Origin: Metellina segmentata | Taxonomy: Eukaryota > Arthropoda > Arachnida > Araneae > Tetragnathidae | Direction of reading: 5' to 3' | Assembly (NCBI GenBank): GCA_947359465.1 | Contig: OX375877.1 | Coordinates: 51,808,744-51,872,743, forward strand | Length of the DNA: 64,000 nucleotides | Shown: in pieces, positions 1 through 12,535 of the stretch | How the letters are laid out: every line of letters begins with the position of its first letter | How positions within the stretch are numbered: the stretch's first letter is position 1 | Notes under the pieces: generated by a model | Database searches by the model: none | Told to the model about the DNA's origin: nothing | Seen by the model: the letters and a program-made list of their open reading frames with translations, nothing else | Program-made: the position numbers and the translations under genes

Positions 1-491
1 ACAGGTCAAAAAATAAAAATTTTGATGTTATGTCATTGAAAAATATATATGAGGTGCCCCAGCGTGATACATTCCTATTCTATAGAATATAATAGAAGTT
101 ACCACCATAAATACTTATCTAAAATTTAAAAGAAGCTTATAGTATTTCAATATTCGTTTTATAGTATCTGAATTGGTCCGATAACTCTATAGTAGTGGAC
201 TGTATTATAATGTAAGCAAATCGTTGTAAGAAAAAACAACCTTTATTAATATTATAGTAAACTTAACAACGTATTGGATCGAGCACTCTCATCTAGGCTA
301 AGGAAGCCTAGTACAAATTAGGGCTAAGGAAGCCGCGCGTTCTTAAGCTCTAGGAGAGTACCTCTCTGCTCCGTCTCTCAAGCCTCAATGACACCCACGC
401 GCTCACACAGCACACTCTCCAGTATGTGGGAGATTTAACAGTATCCTTTAGGTTGATGTTTCTCAAATTCTGCAATTTTGAGTTGTGTCAC
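1..491. mobile_element. MITE copy 1, truncated, interrupted by a solo LTR
   Basis: Positions 3-168 and 446-491 match, in order, the interior of the complete small TIR element at 27861-28122. Shared landmarks are TTGATGTTATGTCATTG, TATGAGGTGCCC and TTTTGAGTTGTGTCAC. The left terminus lies outside the window. The right end breaks off after TTGTGTCAC at 491, so the terminal CTTTTCTTGCCGGGG is missing. The 272 bp between the two blocks is absent from the other copy and is annotated separately as an insertion. Non-coding and non-autonomous; superfamily not assigned. Confidence 0.75.
169..440. mobile_element. Solo LTR with 5-bp target duplication
   Basis: The block starts with TG (TGAATTGGTCCG) and ends with CA (GATTTAACA). 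It is flanked on both sides by the direct repeat GTATC (164-168 and 441-445). It sits inside a MITE whose other copy, near 28050, has a single GTATC and no insert. TG...CA ends plus a 5-bp duplication are the signature of an LTR retroelement reduced to one LTR by recombination. The length of 272 bp is plausible. No internal retroelement sequence is present, so Ty3/gypsy, BEL or copia cannot be told apart. Confidence 0.6.
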
Positions 492-495
492 GATG

Positions 496-557
496 TGATG
501 TGCACATGCGTACTTTAGTCAATTTAATGTCACAAGACTGATGTTGGAAGGGAAAAA
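496..557. repeat. Short dispersed segment shared with the 16-17 kb duplication
   Basis: A ~60-bp stretch containing a CATGCG core and ending CTGATGTTGGA resembles segments at 16605-16660 and 16892-16950, whose ends read CTAATGTTGGACC. It abuts the broken end of the MITE and a SINE. Its origin is unknown. Confidence 0.45.
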
Positions 558-559
558 AT

Positions 560-770
560 GAACGTCGCATTGAAGCAACACAACGGCGGTCCTGGATTAA
601 TCCCCAAGGGGAAAAATCCAAGGACAACGCCTCGCCATTTTGACCAAGGTCAGATGACGAGGTCAACACCTGAGTTGGCACACCACTCTACAAACTTTCA
701 CATCACGACACCGTGAGGACATGTGTGACCCAGACAGATTAATCACCAGCATGTGGTTGACTTTGTGTGA
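560..770 (-). mobile_element. tRNA-derived SINE, partial
   Basis: Member of the commonest repeat family in the window, read in reverse. It shows the 3' tail end AACGTCGCATTGAAGCAACA, the body segment ATCCAAGGACAACGCC, and the ATGACGAGGTCAACACCTGAG block. The tRNA-like head has decayed or is missing beyond about 770. Confidence 0.7.
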
Positions 771-2200
771 CTTGTCTTACTCTTCTGCCTTCTTCAGTCG
801 CACTGGACAGTATGGCCTAGTCACAAATACTTAGAACTACCCCATTCATGAAGTTATGCATTAAAAGTAAATAATGAATACCGAATTCATTAAAAATGTT
901 TCTTCACCAAAAAGGTCTCATAATGGGAAAATTTGCTACCTGTCACCTCACCTTACTGTATTCGCTGACTTGATATATTCATTATTAGTATTTTTTTAAC
1001 TATACACCTTTCCACTTTCCATTAAGCATGACGGTAAAGATTGAATAAAGGCGTTAAGCCGTCCCTAATAAAAAGAAGGGATGAGGAGCAACTAATGAGG
1101 GGTTGTAGAATGCACGGGGAATAACTCGAGCGGGGGGGGGGCATTCCAAATAATTCTTTCTTTTAAACACCTCTTTTAATAACCACAAAATGATTACTCT
1201 GGTGTTCTTGCAGAGCAATTAACGAAAAATCGTGTCTTAAGTTTGTTTGATTTGGCTTTCCTAATTTTCAATCCCGGTCTTTCCCCGAATCCTCGAAAAG
1301 GATAAAAGGGGGATAAAATCAACAGCCCTTTGAAAGCCCCTTTTCCTTTTTTCGCACCCCAAATCCGCAATGGGGCGTTCGAAAGAGGGCAGATTAAAAG
1401 GCAAGAGACATCAGAAATCTCCCCCCACTTCTCTCTTTAAACATTCGCTTAGGCATTCAGTAATTTTTCATCGAATTTTGAAACAGTGTGTGTGGCCTGC
1501 ACTTGATTGGGAGCTAAACGAGACATTTTTGTGCCGGTTATAAGACTCGAAAGGCAGAATTTTAATAACGGAGAGACACAGGGTACTTTATGGCCGAAGA
1601 AACCTTGAAACAAAGAGCCCGGTTTGTAATTAAACTGTACCACTTGAAAATCCCTCCCAAGACGCAGAGAACGTTCGGGGACGCTTGAAGAGGGCTTCAA
1701 GATGGACGCGTTCAGAAAAAACGGCAGGGATAAGAACGGTAGGAGAAAATTAAGCTTGAAACAAAAACACTGCGCTTATTAAGTCTTAAGCCGGTTGACG
1801 TCTTATGAACAGGATGGAAGTTAAGATTAAGAAATAAGGAATCAATTAAGTAAGTCATGCTGAAAGTTAAGCTCACGAGACACAAAATTTCTCAATACCT
1901 CAGAAAGTACCGATTAAAAATGCTAAATTTGTGATTTTAAGCTTAAACTCTATGCACACTAGTAGACCGGCGTATATCATCTGCTTTACAGCTTCTCATT
2001 TGTTCAGATCTATTAAGATAGGAGCCATTTTAGATTTGTCGTTACTCACATTTTATACTATATCCTACCCTTATTTAATTCCATTTATATTGAATATATG
2101 CATCGACTCCTACAAATGAACATTTCTAGTCCTTCTTACTTATTCTTACTTCCAATAAAGTGCAGAGCAAAAAGTGAATGCCTCAGTTAGCCTCTGAATT
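771..2200. other. Unassigned, no gene seen
   Basis: AT-rich single-copy-looking DNA. The only marks are a homopolymer G run near 1131-1141 and short scattered frames. The 83-codon reverse frame at 1449-1700 has no recognisable domain and no gene-like context. Confidence 0.5.
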
Positions 2201-2204
2201 TCGA

Positions 2205-2475
2205 TTTCAATTCCATCCCATATTAAGCAAGGCATTTCGATACTTTTTAACATATAAACATACTTTCATGTTTTCTCATATATATTTTCCCTCTTCCTGC
2301 TTTTTCATTACTTTCTGTAATCAGACTGCTGGAGATATTCAGTAGATCGGTATGTTCTTTCGCGTAGTTTAAGAAATAGTGCAGTTCTGTAGCTCAAATA
2401 AGAACATTTCAAGCGTCCAGATACATACATAACAACATAAGCGTCCAGATATCATAGTGGTTGAATTTACATTGT
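2205..2475. repeat. Ancient dispersed repeat, copy 1
   Basis: Resembles 12235-12535 over a pyrimidine-rich stretch followed by an AATCAGACT(G/A)CTG block. A weaker echo occurs around 30420-30490. Divergent; ends not defined. Confidence 0.35.
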
Positions 2476-2479
2476 TTAT

Positions 2480-5400
2480 ATCCGTTTGTTGTCTGTCTTT
2501 CGCCAATATACAAACACTGACGATTTCTATGCAGAGTTTGTCAGCGAAGTATATGTATAGAACTTTCACTAAAGTACATGGGAAAAAAGTTCATTGTTTA
2601 CTGTCGAATGTAAATTACGGATATAAACAATATAAAATCAGCTGTTAAAAGATTAGTTCTTGAAATTCTTCAGTAGTCTAATGACAAAAGGTTATGAGAA
2701 ATCTGGAAGATAGAGATCTATACGAATGAAAAATTGGGAGCTAAATGAAAATCGGTTTAGATTTTAAAAAAATCGCCTTTGAACAAGGAAATGTAATGTC
2801 TGAAGTGAACGTTCAAGAGCTCATTGGGGCAATATGAAAGTGTTTTGAACTTTTTGCCACACTTAATTGCGAATACGAATTAATACCTATAAGAGAACTA
2901 CACGAAATGTTTGTATTGACTAATTTTAGCTCATTTGGTGGTATGAATTGAGAATTTTTGGATGTTAAATGGATTTAAATCAGATATGAAATGCGAGTAA
3001 CGAAACTTAGCAATCAATAACTATTTTCAGTTGAGAAAATTCAGCACAGATGTTATGTGCTAGTCTAACTATAAAATAGGACAAGGTTCATACAAATTTT
3101 TTAAATAACATAAACCAAACTATTTGATTATTTATTAATCGTAATTTAAATCGAATGTTCTGGGTCAATATTACGAACTACACCGAGAAAGCGTTTTGAA
3201 TCAAACAATATAGAACACCTTAATAGTAATTTTAAAATTGGCTTGTCTAAGATTTTTATTTTTCAAAATAAGCACTTATAAAATGTCTTGACAGTGATTT
3301 TTCAACAAAGATCTTGTGATTTTTCTGGCCATGGTCAAGTCAGATTGGGGATTCAAGATACTAATACTGAATGCTGTTTTCTACTGTGAAAAACACTGTT
3401 ATAGAGAACGCAGATTCATTAAGTTATGATAAATATTGAACAAATTTTACTAAAAACCGGCAAGTTCTTCATTGCATGAATTGAGGTACTCACTAACTCA
3501 CTTGAAGACTGCCTTGATGTATTGGTTTATCGCTTCAGAATCATTATTTTTGCTACATGAGGATTTGGTGTATTGAACTTTGACAGAATACTAAATTTGT
3601 GTCATTGTTGTAATTGCTGCTATCGCATTTAAGCATCACAATTTCTTCTTTCTTTATGAAATGTGAAATATTTGAAATGCTGGAAAACTTCAAGATATAT
3701 TTACATTCTATATTGAATCAATTCGCACTCCTCTATTCAAAAAGTGAAACTACGCCATTTTAAAAATTACCACAAAAACAAGTGCAATACTATAAATTGC
3801 TAGACGAAGAGATATGGTAAGTAATTTGATGGCACTTGTTTCAGTTTTGAAAATATTAAACACAAGATCTACGCTGCGGCAACTTCTTTCCTTAATTAAT
3901 GCAATATCTGGAAGACATCGAAATAACAAAAACAATGTTAAAATTGACTACTACGCAACGTGCGTTACTTGAATCCTGTATAAAAATATCCGCCATCCCG
4001 TTGTTTCACTAATATTTTCTGGAACAAGGGGTAGAATAAACAAAAACTTTCAATAAATATGTCACTTTTTCTGCGTTCTCCCATGGAACATAACCAAACA
4101 AATGCAATGGCCAAGTGAAGTAACTGATCCCAGTAGACAGCTGCACTTCAAAGACACGCCCCTTTCCATCTCCATTTTTATTTCCGAGTCAGCAATAAAA
4201 GTATTAATCAAACCCCAAAAGAGAAAAAAAAAGAAAGAATATTCCGTCAGTCGTGGAATTTTATTTTTAGATATAAATTTCATTGCCTTTAATGCCTGCC
4301 TATCCTAACAAGCTTCGAGTTTCATCCCACTCCATTTAGCACTATAGCCTGCCATCTGGCGATTCAAAAATGCCAGAGATCTTTTATTCTTTTTTTTGAT
4401 ACGCCGTGTTCTTGCAAAGAGCCTTGCACTTACCATCCCTCGGTATTCGATACCCGTCTAAATGTTTTATGAAGAAATGGCGACTAAATTTAGCTAGAGG
4501 AGAGCGCTTTAGAACAACGTATGTTGATTCTAGCAACAAACTCTCCGGCCTAGAATAGAACCTCATCTTTTGACACGACTAAAAAACAATAATGGCGAGC
4601 AGTGATATCTGTGGAATTTTTTTTCCTCTCTCCTTGTTTTTTAAAGCCAAGGGGGGAAGGATAAGCGGATCGAGTTGCCTTCTTTCCGAGACATGTTCTG
4701 TCTGTCTTATCAGGGTGATTGAAAACAAGACTCGCGCTCTGAGAGATGCCTGTCCGTCCTTTTCCCTCGTTATTCGAGGAGTAATAGACAGAATCTTTTT
4801 GAGTTAAGGTAAATAAAGAGTTCATAATGTTGATATGCGCGCGCCAAAGGTTCTGCCACGCCAGCGTGTACTTGGAGCTCTTTAAGTGACGCACTTTCTT
4901 TCCCTGTAACGTATGTTCCTTTTGGAATTGTTTATATATTCCTTTGTGGAGCGTGCCGAAACAGGGTCTTTGTCAGTTTTCGGCGAGGGCAGCAGAGTCA
5001 AGTGAATAACCAAGGAAACACGCACTGTTCTTGGCTCAGCATGGCTGGAAGAGAGTGATGTTGTTTCTCTCCTTATTCTGAGCTTTAAACGTTGAAACCT
5101 TGACATTCCGTTTGAAAATGCTCATGGGATAATATTTCAATTCCCTATGCATAGCACAATAATGTCAAATTGAAAATCTATTGGCGTGTCAACAAATGGA
5201 ACAAAAGAAAGTATTGATGCAAGACGCTCGACAAGAAATGTTCAAAACTAATCGGAACGGAAGTCATCAAGGGAGGCGTTGTTGCCAGAGCCTCGTCCGA
5301 ACGTCTTGATTTTTAAAATGCAATAGAGTCAAATTATCTGAGAAACCGCGGATAGAGGTATTTACGGATAACATAAACGCAGTTTCACAAAACAGCTCAT

Positions 5401-5840
5401 ACAAAATACAAGAAAAATTTTTTGTATAACTTATTACCAGTTTTACTGAAAGATTCATAAAGCAAGGTTAGTTATTGTCGCACAGTGAAATGTTCTAATG
5501 CGTTCAAAGTAGAAAAGACTCAAGTAAAAATAAGAATGATTTATTTGATATCCAGTCTTTTCCAACTGGGAGAAATCAGAATGTAAAAATCCATTATTTA
5601 GGTATACAAACGTATCACATTCTCCTGGTTGCAGTGCATGGTTTTTATAAAGACATCTGCTTTTAACATCGCCAATCTATTTACTTAGGCATCGATCGCG
5701 ATCAACCTGTCGCCAAACTATATAAATTAAATATACAATAATGAAATCTCATTCTCACGAACGGCACCTTCGTGGTGGAGGTAAAAGTATTGTTGTAACC
5801 GAACGAACGACCAGTAATATTATCAGAGACTCAACAGTTA
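2480..5840. other. Unassigned, no gene seen
   Basis: AT-rich, with short frames only. The stretch around 4400-5100 is more balanced in composition and has overlapping frames on both strands, but none shows a domain, a splice-bounded exon or a matching neighbour. A CTCF-like motif at 4349-4362 is listed separately. Confidence 0.5.
4349..4362 (-). promoter_or_regulatory. CTCF-like motif
   Basis: On the minus strand the site reads TCGCCAGATGGCAG, matching 12 of 14 positions of the published CTCF core CCASYAGRKGGCRS. Motif match only; binding is not shown. Confidence 0.3.
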
Positions 5841-5842
5841 TT

Positions 5843-5910
5843 TTCGGGTTTTATGGCGCAAATACCATATTTGGCGAGGTGCTCCATAAAACGCGCCAAA
5901 CAACACAATG
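5843..5910 (+). repeat. Dispersed family 2 fragment
   Basis: Contains TTTTATGGCGCAAATACCAT followed by ATTTGGCGAGGTGCTCC. This is the core of a second short dispersed family, consensus roughly TTTTATGGCGCAAGG then CATATTTGGC, seen on both strands across the window. Confidence 0.5.
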
Positions 5911-6012
5911 AGGGATGAAGAAACAGCAAAAAGTTGATGGGTTGGCGAGGGTAAAAATTAAAAGGAAAAAAAAATTACTCAAGTACATCGGGGTTGTGAT
6001 GCTCGTACCAAC

Positions 6013-6939
6013 TTAAGGATGCGACATCGACAGCAAAAGATCGATGTTTTTAAAAAACAGTGTATTTAAACTCCCTATCCCCCCCCCCTACCCATATTTA
6101 ATTTGTCACTTCCGTGTTTATTAATTTATAACTAAAACTTTTTTTAACTGTCAAAACAAAGACAAAAAAAAATTTAAGAACAATTAACAAATCTTTTATT
6201 TTGAAATTGAATATAAAAGAAAATAATATTTACAACAATTTTACAAAAGAACTACTAACTATAAGTATAATTAGGTAGGTACATAACAATAATTATTGTT
6301 AGTTATTATTAATTATTTATCAACTTATGGGGGGAAACAGGCCAATAATTATTATGTGCCCCAATATTTGTTATTACCAGTTTGTGAAAAAAAGTGTGTT
6401 AACTTTCTCTACCTTAAGCCGACCTTATTTTTCACTAACTATCCCACCAGTTAGGGAAAAACTCTTTGTGATGGGACAGATGTTGCATCAAATAATGAAA
6501 TACTAACAAATACTTAGTGGTACGTTTTTTTTAAAATTATTATTAATTTTTACTATGATGCTTTTTTCATTCAAAAACAAAACATCGACAACGTAAAAAC
6601 ATAGATGTTAAACAAACATCGGCTCCAATAAATCGATGGTAAATACATCAATGTTCTTTATGAAACATCGATGTTTAAAAAAAATCAACATCGATGTCAC
6701 ATCCCTACTTTTCAGCCCCTTCACCCTTGACCACTTCTAAAAGTATGTTCAATTTACTGATTATAAAAATTATGCTTCATGGTTATTTTTTAATTTTTAT
6801 AATGGTACTTTTTTCATCTAAAAATAAAACATCGACAAGTATAAACATCGATATTCAAAACACATCGGCTCCAATACATCGATGTTTTTTTGTAAAACAT
6901 CGATGTTTTTAAAACATCGACATCGATGTCGCATCCCTA
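6013..6939. mobile_element. Non-autonomous hAT element
   Basis: A perfect 8-bp target duplication GTACCAAC flanks it (6005-6012 and 6940-6947). The ends are imperfect inverted repeats: TTAAGGATGCGACATCGA on the left, and on the right, reverse-complemented, TAGGGATGCGACATCGATG. An 8-bp duplication with this kind of terminus is typical of hAT. The 927-bp interior is AT-rich with no transposase. The right part is duplicated: 6520-6705 and 6730-6939 both contain ATCGGCTCCAATA, repeated ACATCGATGT motifs and end in CATCCCTA, so the element carries two 3' ends in tandem. Confidence 0.88.
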
Positions 6940-6947
6940 GTACCAAC

Positions 6948-8838
6948 CTATAGAAGATGTGTCACCAAAGACTCATAAAGGCAGAAATAAAAACAATTTT
7001 TACTCCGATTTGCGTTACAATATGTAATTATCGTAATAATTTTACAAAACATCTAGACGGAAGTTACTAAAAAATTCACCCCCAGACCTTTTAAAATCAA
7101 GACGTTACCTTCTAAGCGTTCTTAAAGAAGTCCTTAACGATCTTCTGTATTGCAGCACTTGCCTCTTTGCACAAAGTGCTCACACAGTGGTGCCGTACCC
7201 GAGACAAACTAGAGCATAATATCATTGTTAAATAAAAAATGTATTAACCTGTTAAATAATTTCGGAGGAGCCCAATCTTTCCATCATGTTTTCTATTTGT
7301 TGTGTAGTCAACTCTGTTCCCGAGTTCTGTTCTACTGTTATCTATGTATTGTATGGTCCGCTCTATTCCTAAGTGTTCTTTACCATTGTTTTCTGTACAA
7401 TGTTCCCAAGTATCCTCCATAAGGGCAAAAAAAAATCAATTTCGTTTTGAAATCTAGCTTGATAAGTTCAAAATACTCTATGCGATTTTTTATTTTTTGT
7501 AAAACTCTGAACAACCATCTTTAAAGCTAACTTCTGGGATGAGGTTATGAGCCTTCATAATTGTTCCAACGGTTTTACCGTTATATGTTCAATTATCTTC
7601 TGGCAAAATGTTTTTAACCTGCACTATAGTAAGTTTTCTATTGACTCGTGGTAAAATGAAACTGAATAGTTCTTCCAGTTTTGAAGTAAAATAATAGTGT
7701 GCTTTGATTCTTATGTTCATTAAATATGACGTTTGCCTCAGCAATAAAAAAACATACACCACATCTTAACAATGCTGTTAAAGTAACATAATGATACATC
7801 TCCATAAAACGCCAATTACTGGCATACAAAATAAGTCTCGCAGGAAATTCTTTCCATTCCTTCGAGCAAAACCTTACAAAGCGTCTAAATTCGAAGGGAC
7901 TCTAATCTGTGGAATTATTCAAAGAAAATACGCACGGCCCGCTGCGTACAGACTCAGGGCAAGAAAATATGGAAGCAATTTAGCAGCGTGAAGTTCTCTT
8001 ATAGTGGAATTCGACTGCAGAGTCGTTGGTCATAAACTTTCTGAAAGAACAAAATGTATACCAATTCAAGAGGGAAGAGCTGTCTAGGATGTTTTTCTTG
8101 TTTTATTTCAGTAAAACAATTTAAAAGGTTTTTTATGTTTAACTTCAGCAAAACGATTTATTTTAATGTGTTAGAAAAGGACTGAATATTCAGCTGTTGA
8201 GTAATTTATTACATTTAGTAATCAAGAAATAAATTACTCGACAGTATGGTAGTGATTTTACCATGTGATCTACATTCACACATAAAAAAATAACTATCAA
8301 TATTTTAGGTGCGGTCGTATTGTAATATGAAGAGCATTTTCCGGAGGAAATGCAATAAACAGCTGCAGAAAGATTTACTTTTTATTCACGTGTAGCTAAT
8401 ATCTAATATCTAATCACAGTAGAGCTAATATCTAATGTTAAATTGATTTCACACAAACCTTTTATATAGTACATGCTTTCCGAAATAATCTTCGTATTAT
8501 ACTGAGTTTTTTCGGGGGACTTTTAAGAGACCCAAACAGAATCTGAGTAATATTTCTTAAATTGATTTATAATACGTAATATCAAAATGAAAATAGTTGA
8601 AAGCATTACGAACAGCAAGCTTCACATATTAAACATGACATATTTCGCTGGAAATCGATTCAGGACTTCTTATACGATAGTGAAAAATTTCAGCTATTTC
8701 TTCCCGATAGTTTCACAATAATGCATAAAACATTATCTATTTTTTTCAATGTATACAAAAAGAAATTACTAACTTTTACCAGAAAGAAAGAGCTGGAATT
8801 TTGCCATTATCTTATGTCTCTTTGAACAGATTTCCATT
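6948..8838. other. Unassigned, no gene seen
   Basis: AT-rich sequence with short frames only and no clear repeat boundary. A short local repeat of the motif TATCTAAT lies near 8396-8440. Confidence 0.5.
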
Positions 8839-8848
8839 AATAATATTA

Positions 8849-9144
8849 AGGTAGGTAGTTAACTAACGTCGTAATGGAGCAACATAACGGGTAATTGACG
8901 AAGGCCCGGAATTAATACCGAAGGTAAATATCCAAAAAAAAAACTCGTAAATTTGAACCACGGTCAGATGACGAGAACTCTTGAGCTGGCATCTTACTCC
9001 ACAACACGCCGACCTGGGAACAATTGAGGCTACGACAGATTTAATGAGTACCAGTCCCCGTGTACACCACGGTCTTTCGCTGGACCGAGTTTCGAACTCA
9101 CAACCCACCTGTTGCTAATACGTTACCGGGCTACCATGTCCCTC
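8849..9144 (-). mobile_element. Full-length tRNA-derived SINE
   Basis: This is the best-preserved copy. On the minus strand the head carries an A-box-like TAGCCCGGTAACG and a B-box-like GAGTTCGAAACTCGG, the two internal RNA polymerase III promoter elements of a tRNA. The family body follows and the element ends GTTAACTACCTAC. It is flanked by AATAATATTA (8839-8848) and AATAACATTA (9145-9154), a 10-bp duplication with one mismatch, as expected for LINE-driven insertion. No partner LINE is visible in the window. Confidence 0.85.
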
Positions 9145-9154
9145 AATAACATTA

Positions 9155-10590
9155 CGACGGCCTTTAATTAAATAGCTATTGGTAAAAACCTGCACACAAG
9201 TCGAAAAGTGGAATTTGTCTCGCACTGACGATTACTCCACTGAAAAACAATCCAATCCCTCCAAGCAACTTTCCCCCACTTACGCAATACCAACAATCGT
9301 CATGCTCCGAGCAAAACGCTCCTGCAACATCCCATCCCGATCAATCGTCACACCTCGCCGCTGGAAGAACACCCCCAGTGTTACAATTCTCGACTGCCCA
9401 CTAAATGCCGTTGCCCACCCCCCAGCACCGATCGCTTGCCCCCCCCCCGAATTCATTATTCCGGGGGGCGGAATCGGTAGCTTCACACCCCGAGTCAACA
9501 GGCTGCAGCTTATAATGAGGCCAGTTATGGAAAAGTTAAATGCCGGGCCACTTGCCTCAGGGTCGGGCGGGAGAGACACAACCAGACATTCCAAAGGTTC
9601 GTCTTCCAGCTCCAGATCAACCCCGAGAAGATAATGAGGATTAATGTGTGGAAGCCTCGGCATCAGCACCCAAGGCATGCAACCCCCCCCCCCTTTTCCT
9701 ACGGGGGGCTCAAAAGTAACCTAGTGGTCCTCTCCTTCAATGGCGCCCAGCTTTATCATAGCTTTTAATCAGAAACATGTACCAAACTCGGCTCGTCCTT
9801 CCAGTGACAACATCATCTTTAAAAAGATATAGGGATGGTACCTCTTCCCCCTCCAGTCTGAGTATGAACGGTTCTTGAAAAGAATTGCTCTGGTTGTATC
9901 AGGAGTGACGAAATCGCTGAATAGGCTTGAGGGGTGAAAAGGCAACCTCTTTTTTTATTGTTATTTATTATTACGGTGCGTTTAAAACGTTCTTTTCTTC
10001 TAGGGAATGTGAATAGACGTGTGCTCGGAAATTACTATCCTTCGATAAAAGGTGGTCAAAAATGATTTACGTTTTGATCGATTAATTTGCACTGTATCTA
10101 TGAATAAGCGTTGAGATTCGGGATTTTTTTTTCTTCAGTGAGGCATTTATATATAACTGTTGCAGCGGTGTAATGCTTTTTAGGTTTGACGGAGCTTCGG
10201 GCGCGTTTTGTAATTGAGTTTAGTCTAACAATGCACTTCAAAGTACTTCACTGAATTCAAAGTAAGGGATAGCTCGAAACGATTTTATCCTTTCCTATTT
10301 CAAATATTCGAGACGCATTCTGAGGAGGGGGCGCCCCCGAAATGTTCCTGGCGATGCAAAAATAAAGGCTACATAAAGTTTGCATAGTTGATGTAAATTG
10401 AAGTTTTAACTAAAATCGTGAAGGGGTCTGAAAATAATTAAATTTGCAAACGTATTGCTCCTTTAGCATTATTAAAACAAGTGAAGAATTAATCTGTGTA
10501 CTAGGTGACTAAATGGAAAGGAATTGGAAAAGACTAGAAAAATCTCTTGTCTGCCCGTCAACATATGAATGACCGCGCACGTTTTTACAG
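9155..10590. other. Unassigned, with a GC-richer block at 9280-9720
   Basis: Overlapping frames on both strands at 9179-9634 and 9280-9678 arise from a cytosine-rich stretch. Their translations are proline- and serine-rich with no domain I recognise. A perfect palindrome GGGGGCGCCCCC lies at 10327-10338. No gene can be supported. Confidence 0.45.
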
Positions 10591-10599
10591 AAAAGGACC

Positions 10600-10775
10600 A
10601 ACAGGACTCAAGTCATCAGGGGCACACAATCTTTTTTTCTGCCTTCCTCCCACTATTTTATTCCCAATACCCTCTTTTCACCCTTTCAATATATTTCTTA
10701 CTTGGAGTTGTTTGTCTTGTATTTGGCGAAGCTTGGCCAAATATGACCCTTGCGCCATAAAAACACAACAGACCT
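10600..10775 (-). repeat. Dispersed family 2 copy
   Basis: Reverse orientation: TTTGTCTTGTATTTGGCG, then GCTTGGCCAAATATG, then CTTGCGCCATAAAAAC. The short frames here come from the repeat. Confidence 0.6.
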
Positions 10776-11016
10776 CGAGCCCTCCCTGTAATAGTTCAAA
10801 TGTTTAACACAATCAAAGTTGCATACTGAAGTTAATTCAATAGCGTATAAGTAGAAGTTTCTTTACGCACGAAAGTAAAATTCCGGTAGATGTCTGAAAA
10901 CAGTAAAATGTCATTAAACTGAATGTTCATTTAGTACTTCTATCAGAAAAGAAAGTCGCAGAAGATTGGGTTCACTTCAAAAGTAGTTACTTTAGGGTAA
11001 TTTTGGAAATTTTTTA

Positions 11017-11055
11017 GTTAACGTCATACTAGAGCAACACAACGGGCTGTTTCTT
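11017..11055 (-). mobile_element. SINE 3'-end fragment
   Basis: Contains TTAACGTCATACTAGAGCAA and CACAACGGGCTGTT, the last ~40 bp of the main SINE family; the rest of the element is absent. Confidence 0.55.
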
Positions 11056-11825
11056 TAGGGATATCTGCCACATTGAACTGTAAGAGATATTTTCTTTATG
11101 ATCTTAAAAAAGTCTCAATCTTTCAATCAGTTAGTTGTGCAGTAATTTTTTAAAGCATATTAAATTTGGAAATGCCTAACTATTGCTGATCTTTTAGTAC
11201 ACATCGATCATAACATCAAAAAATAATTCTAAAATAATAATAAAAATAATATTAAATAATAATTTCAATTTTGTTTAAAACATTTCATTGAAGCTAAAAC
11301 CGCTGTTTTTGTTTCTTACATTAAAAAAATAATAATTTAGACTAGTTATTTCTAAAAGTACATTTTCCCGTCAGCAGTTATGTTTTGAAACAGTCATAAA
11401 TTTAATTAATTCTTCGAAAACAAGCTATTCGAAAGAAAGCAGACATTCAGTATCTTACCACCCCTTTGAACACAATCCACGATGGCTTCATCTTAACTGA
11501 ATCGATATCAATTGCTAATCATATGTTAGATTAATCGCGATCTTTTAAGTGACAAAAGCGATCTGTACCGAAAGCCTACCAAGTAAAGAGATTGCACATC
11601 CTGATGTGATAGCCATCATTCCATTACGTTATCCACGACAATGCCTACTTAGCAACGATAATCCATTGTTTAAGTTGCAAAAATCAATGTCTTCTTCGAT
11701 TACAACCAGTGAATTAAGAGTCTCGAGATCGCACGTGCAGATATTTTGTGGCAAGTCACCCTTGCACGCACGTTCCAGTGGACTACCCAATTACTCATTG
11801 TCTAGATCACCGTAGTCGGTTGACT
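11056..11825. other. Unassigned, no gene seen
   Basis: AT-rich, with an A/T low-complexity stretch near 11215-11330. The frame at 11549-11815 has no recognisable domain. Confidence 0.45.
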
Positions 11826-11827
11826 GA

Positions 11828-11960
11828 GTTTTATGGCTCAAGAGGCATCTTTGGCTCCAAACACAAGGCAGACGATGTCAAGCAATGGACATACACAAAC
11901 AAGAAAGCTTTAATGAAACATAAGAGAGAAACGCATCCAAGTTTGTGTACGCAGTTTGTG
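11828..11960 (+). repeat. Dispersed family 2 copy
   Basis: Contains TTTTATGGCTCAAGAGGCAT, then CAAACACAAGGCAGACGATG and TCAAGCAATGGACATACACA. The same string of blocks recurs at 60330-60380. Confidence 0.6.
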
Positions 11961-12234
11961 TCTACAACCAGTTAACCACCAGAAGGGCTTCCGAGCCTGT
12001 TATTTAAAGGACTTATCAGTTTCATGGGCACTCCTGAGTGTTTTATTAAAAGCAAAAAAAAAGTGAAAAAATACAGAAATCGAACCTGAATTACCTACAA
12101 TTTTACCGTAATCGGAAACAGGGAACAATCGCAGAGGCTACAGGAGCCTTTGTACCCAGACATGAAAACAGCTACTTATTCAAGTAATTTCTCTCCCTAA
12201 ACAGTGTATGAAGCACATCTCAGTCATGTTACCT

Positions 12235-12535
12235 CAAACAGATTCCAAACCTCTGCTTCATTTTCATCCCATTCTCATGTTCGAAGGCGATTTGGTTTGT
12301 GTTTTCGCATAAACATATATAGTTTCCGCTAAACATATTTGCCCTCTTGTTCATATTTCATTTTCAGGGATCTTTTCTCAATTGCTTCCTGCAATCAGAC
12401 TACTGAAAAACCATTGCAGTGACGAGCTCTTCCGGTGTAGTTCTAGCAATGTTATGTGCCACTATAGCTCATGTCAAGCATATTTCAAATAAGAGGCAAA
12501 TTTGACGAATGAATCTCGTAATGGTCGATTTATAT
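12235..12535. repeat. Ancient dispersed repeat, copy 2
   Basis: Partner of 2205-2475, sharing the CTTCCTGC and AATCAGACTACTG landmarks. Divergent; limits approximate. Confidence 0.35.

Noticed and set aside
10327..10338. Helitron 3' hairpin at GGGGGCGCCCCC
   Set aside because: No CTAG follows and no related tail is present.
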